Assembly (NCBI GenBank): GCA_947166165.1
Contig: CAMVDK010000123.1
Coordinates: 1-9,267, forward strand
Source of the DNA: an uncultured Porphyromonadaceae bacterium
GTDB taxonomy: Bacteria; Bacteroidota; Bacteroidia; Bacteroidales; Muribaculaceae
Reading direction: 5' to 3'
Length of the DNA: 9,267 bases
Under the pieces are notes generated by a model. The model worked only from the letters and a program-made list of their open reading frames with translations, was not told the DNA's origin and did no database searches. The translations under genes were made by a program, and so were the position numbers. Below, piece after piece: positions 9,084-9,267 of this stretch. Each line of letters starts with the position of its first letter. Position 1 is the first letter of the stretch.

Positions 9084-9267
9084 TTATAAATTGTTGAAGT
9101 TGAATAAATGATCTTCGTCGATGTAGTAGATGTCCTTCTTGCGCGGTGCATAGCTGATGCGTGAGGCATCGATGCACGAGTCGTCGACAACGGGCTTGCC
9201 GGTGGTTCCTATCATTCCAAGCAGACCGAGCTCACGGGCCAACTCAATCTGGTTGTCGGCAATGTTG
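9084..9267 (-). CDS. C-terminal 60 residues of a VirE_N/BT4734-like protein (5' part beyond the window)
   Basis: The minus-strand frame is open from the right edge and ends with TAA at 9084-9086, followed by GAT and the ATG of the DUF3987 gene. The 60 visible residues start NIADNQIELARELG and contain the block DDSCIDASRISYAP (28-41) and then DIYYIDEDHLFNF (45-57). This D-x-S-C-x-D-x-S-R pattern followed by a D-x-Y/F segment resembles the C-terminal part of the VirE_N (BT4734-like) domain, which is linked to DUF3987 proteins either by fusion or as a neighbour. Assignment is from pattern memory on a short fragment. The tight spacing indicates translational coupling with the downstream ATPase. 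Confidence 0.6.
   Translation of the reverse strand, partial: NIADNQIELARELGLLGMIGTTGKPVVDDSCIDASRISYAPRKKDIYYIDEDHLFNFNNL

Overview
The window looks like chromosome of a fairly GC-rich member of the Bacteroidales (Prevotellaceae or Muribaculaceae-like; the genus cannot be fixed by eye). Four things point there: three exact matches to the Bacteroidetes -7 promoter element TAnnTTTG, each at a plausible distance from a gene; a SecA of 1114 residues with the long N-terminal insertions typical of this phylum; an adjacent O-acyl/N-acyltransferase pair resembling the Bacteroides glycine-lipid genes; and a DUF3987-type P-loop protein next to a VirE_N-like partner, a pairing common in Bacteroidales accessory islands.

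Layout. Positions 2-493 (+) are the C-terminal part of a multi-pass membrane protein, possibly a lipid-linked-sugar glycosyltransferase. A 239-bp gap follows, with a 9-bp tandem repeat and then a strong promoter. Positions 733-2550 (+) form a two-gene operon for acyl amino-acid lipid synthesis (glsA/olsA-like, then glsB/olsB-like). A small secreted protein of unknown function (2616-3176, -) converges on it, with a terminator-like hairpin in the 65-bp gap. The 394-bp region 3177-3570 is divergent: it carries one -7 element for the secreted protein and one for secA, with a perfect 9-bp stem-loop at the predicted 5' end of the secA mRNA. secA (3571-6915, +) is complete, from DEAD motor to the C-terminal zinc-binding SEC-C tail.

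Downstream of secA the character changes. A strong bidirectional terminator, a second hairpin and a TGCAAGTT-type repeat fill the 167-bp convergent gap. Then comes a minus-strand operon running in from the right edge: the last 60 codons of a VirE_N/BT4734-like protein (9084-9267) and, 3 bp on, a DUF3987-like helicase/primase-type ATPase (7083-9080). This is the accessory part of the window and probably the end of an island or integrated element whose remainder lies to the right.

Functionally, the left two thirds is cell-envelope housekeeping (membrane protein, amino-lipid synthesis, secreted protein, Sec motor); the right third is a nucleic-acid-processing module of unknown role. The most unusual points are the non-canonical catalytic motifs of the O-acyltransferase (HX5D and FPAG), the stem-loop in the secA leader, and the DUF3987 ATPase whose Walker A ends in GKH rather than GK[S/T]. 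No complete novel system is visible; the best candidate for one is cut by the right edge.
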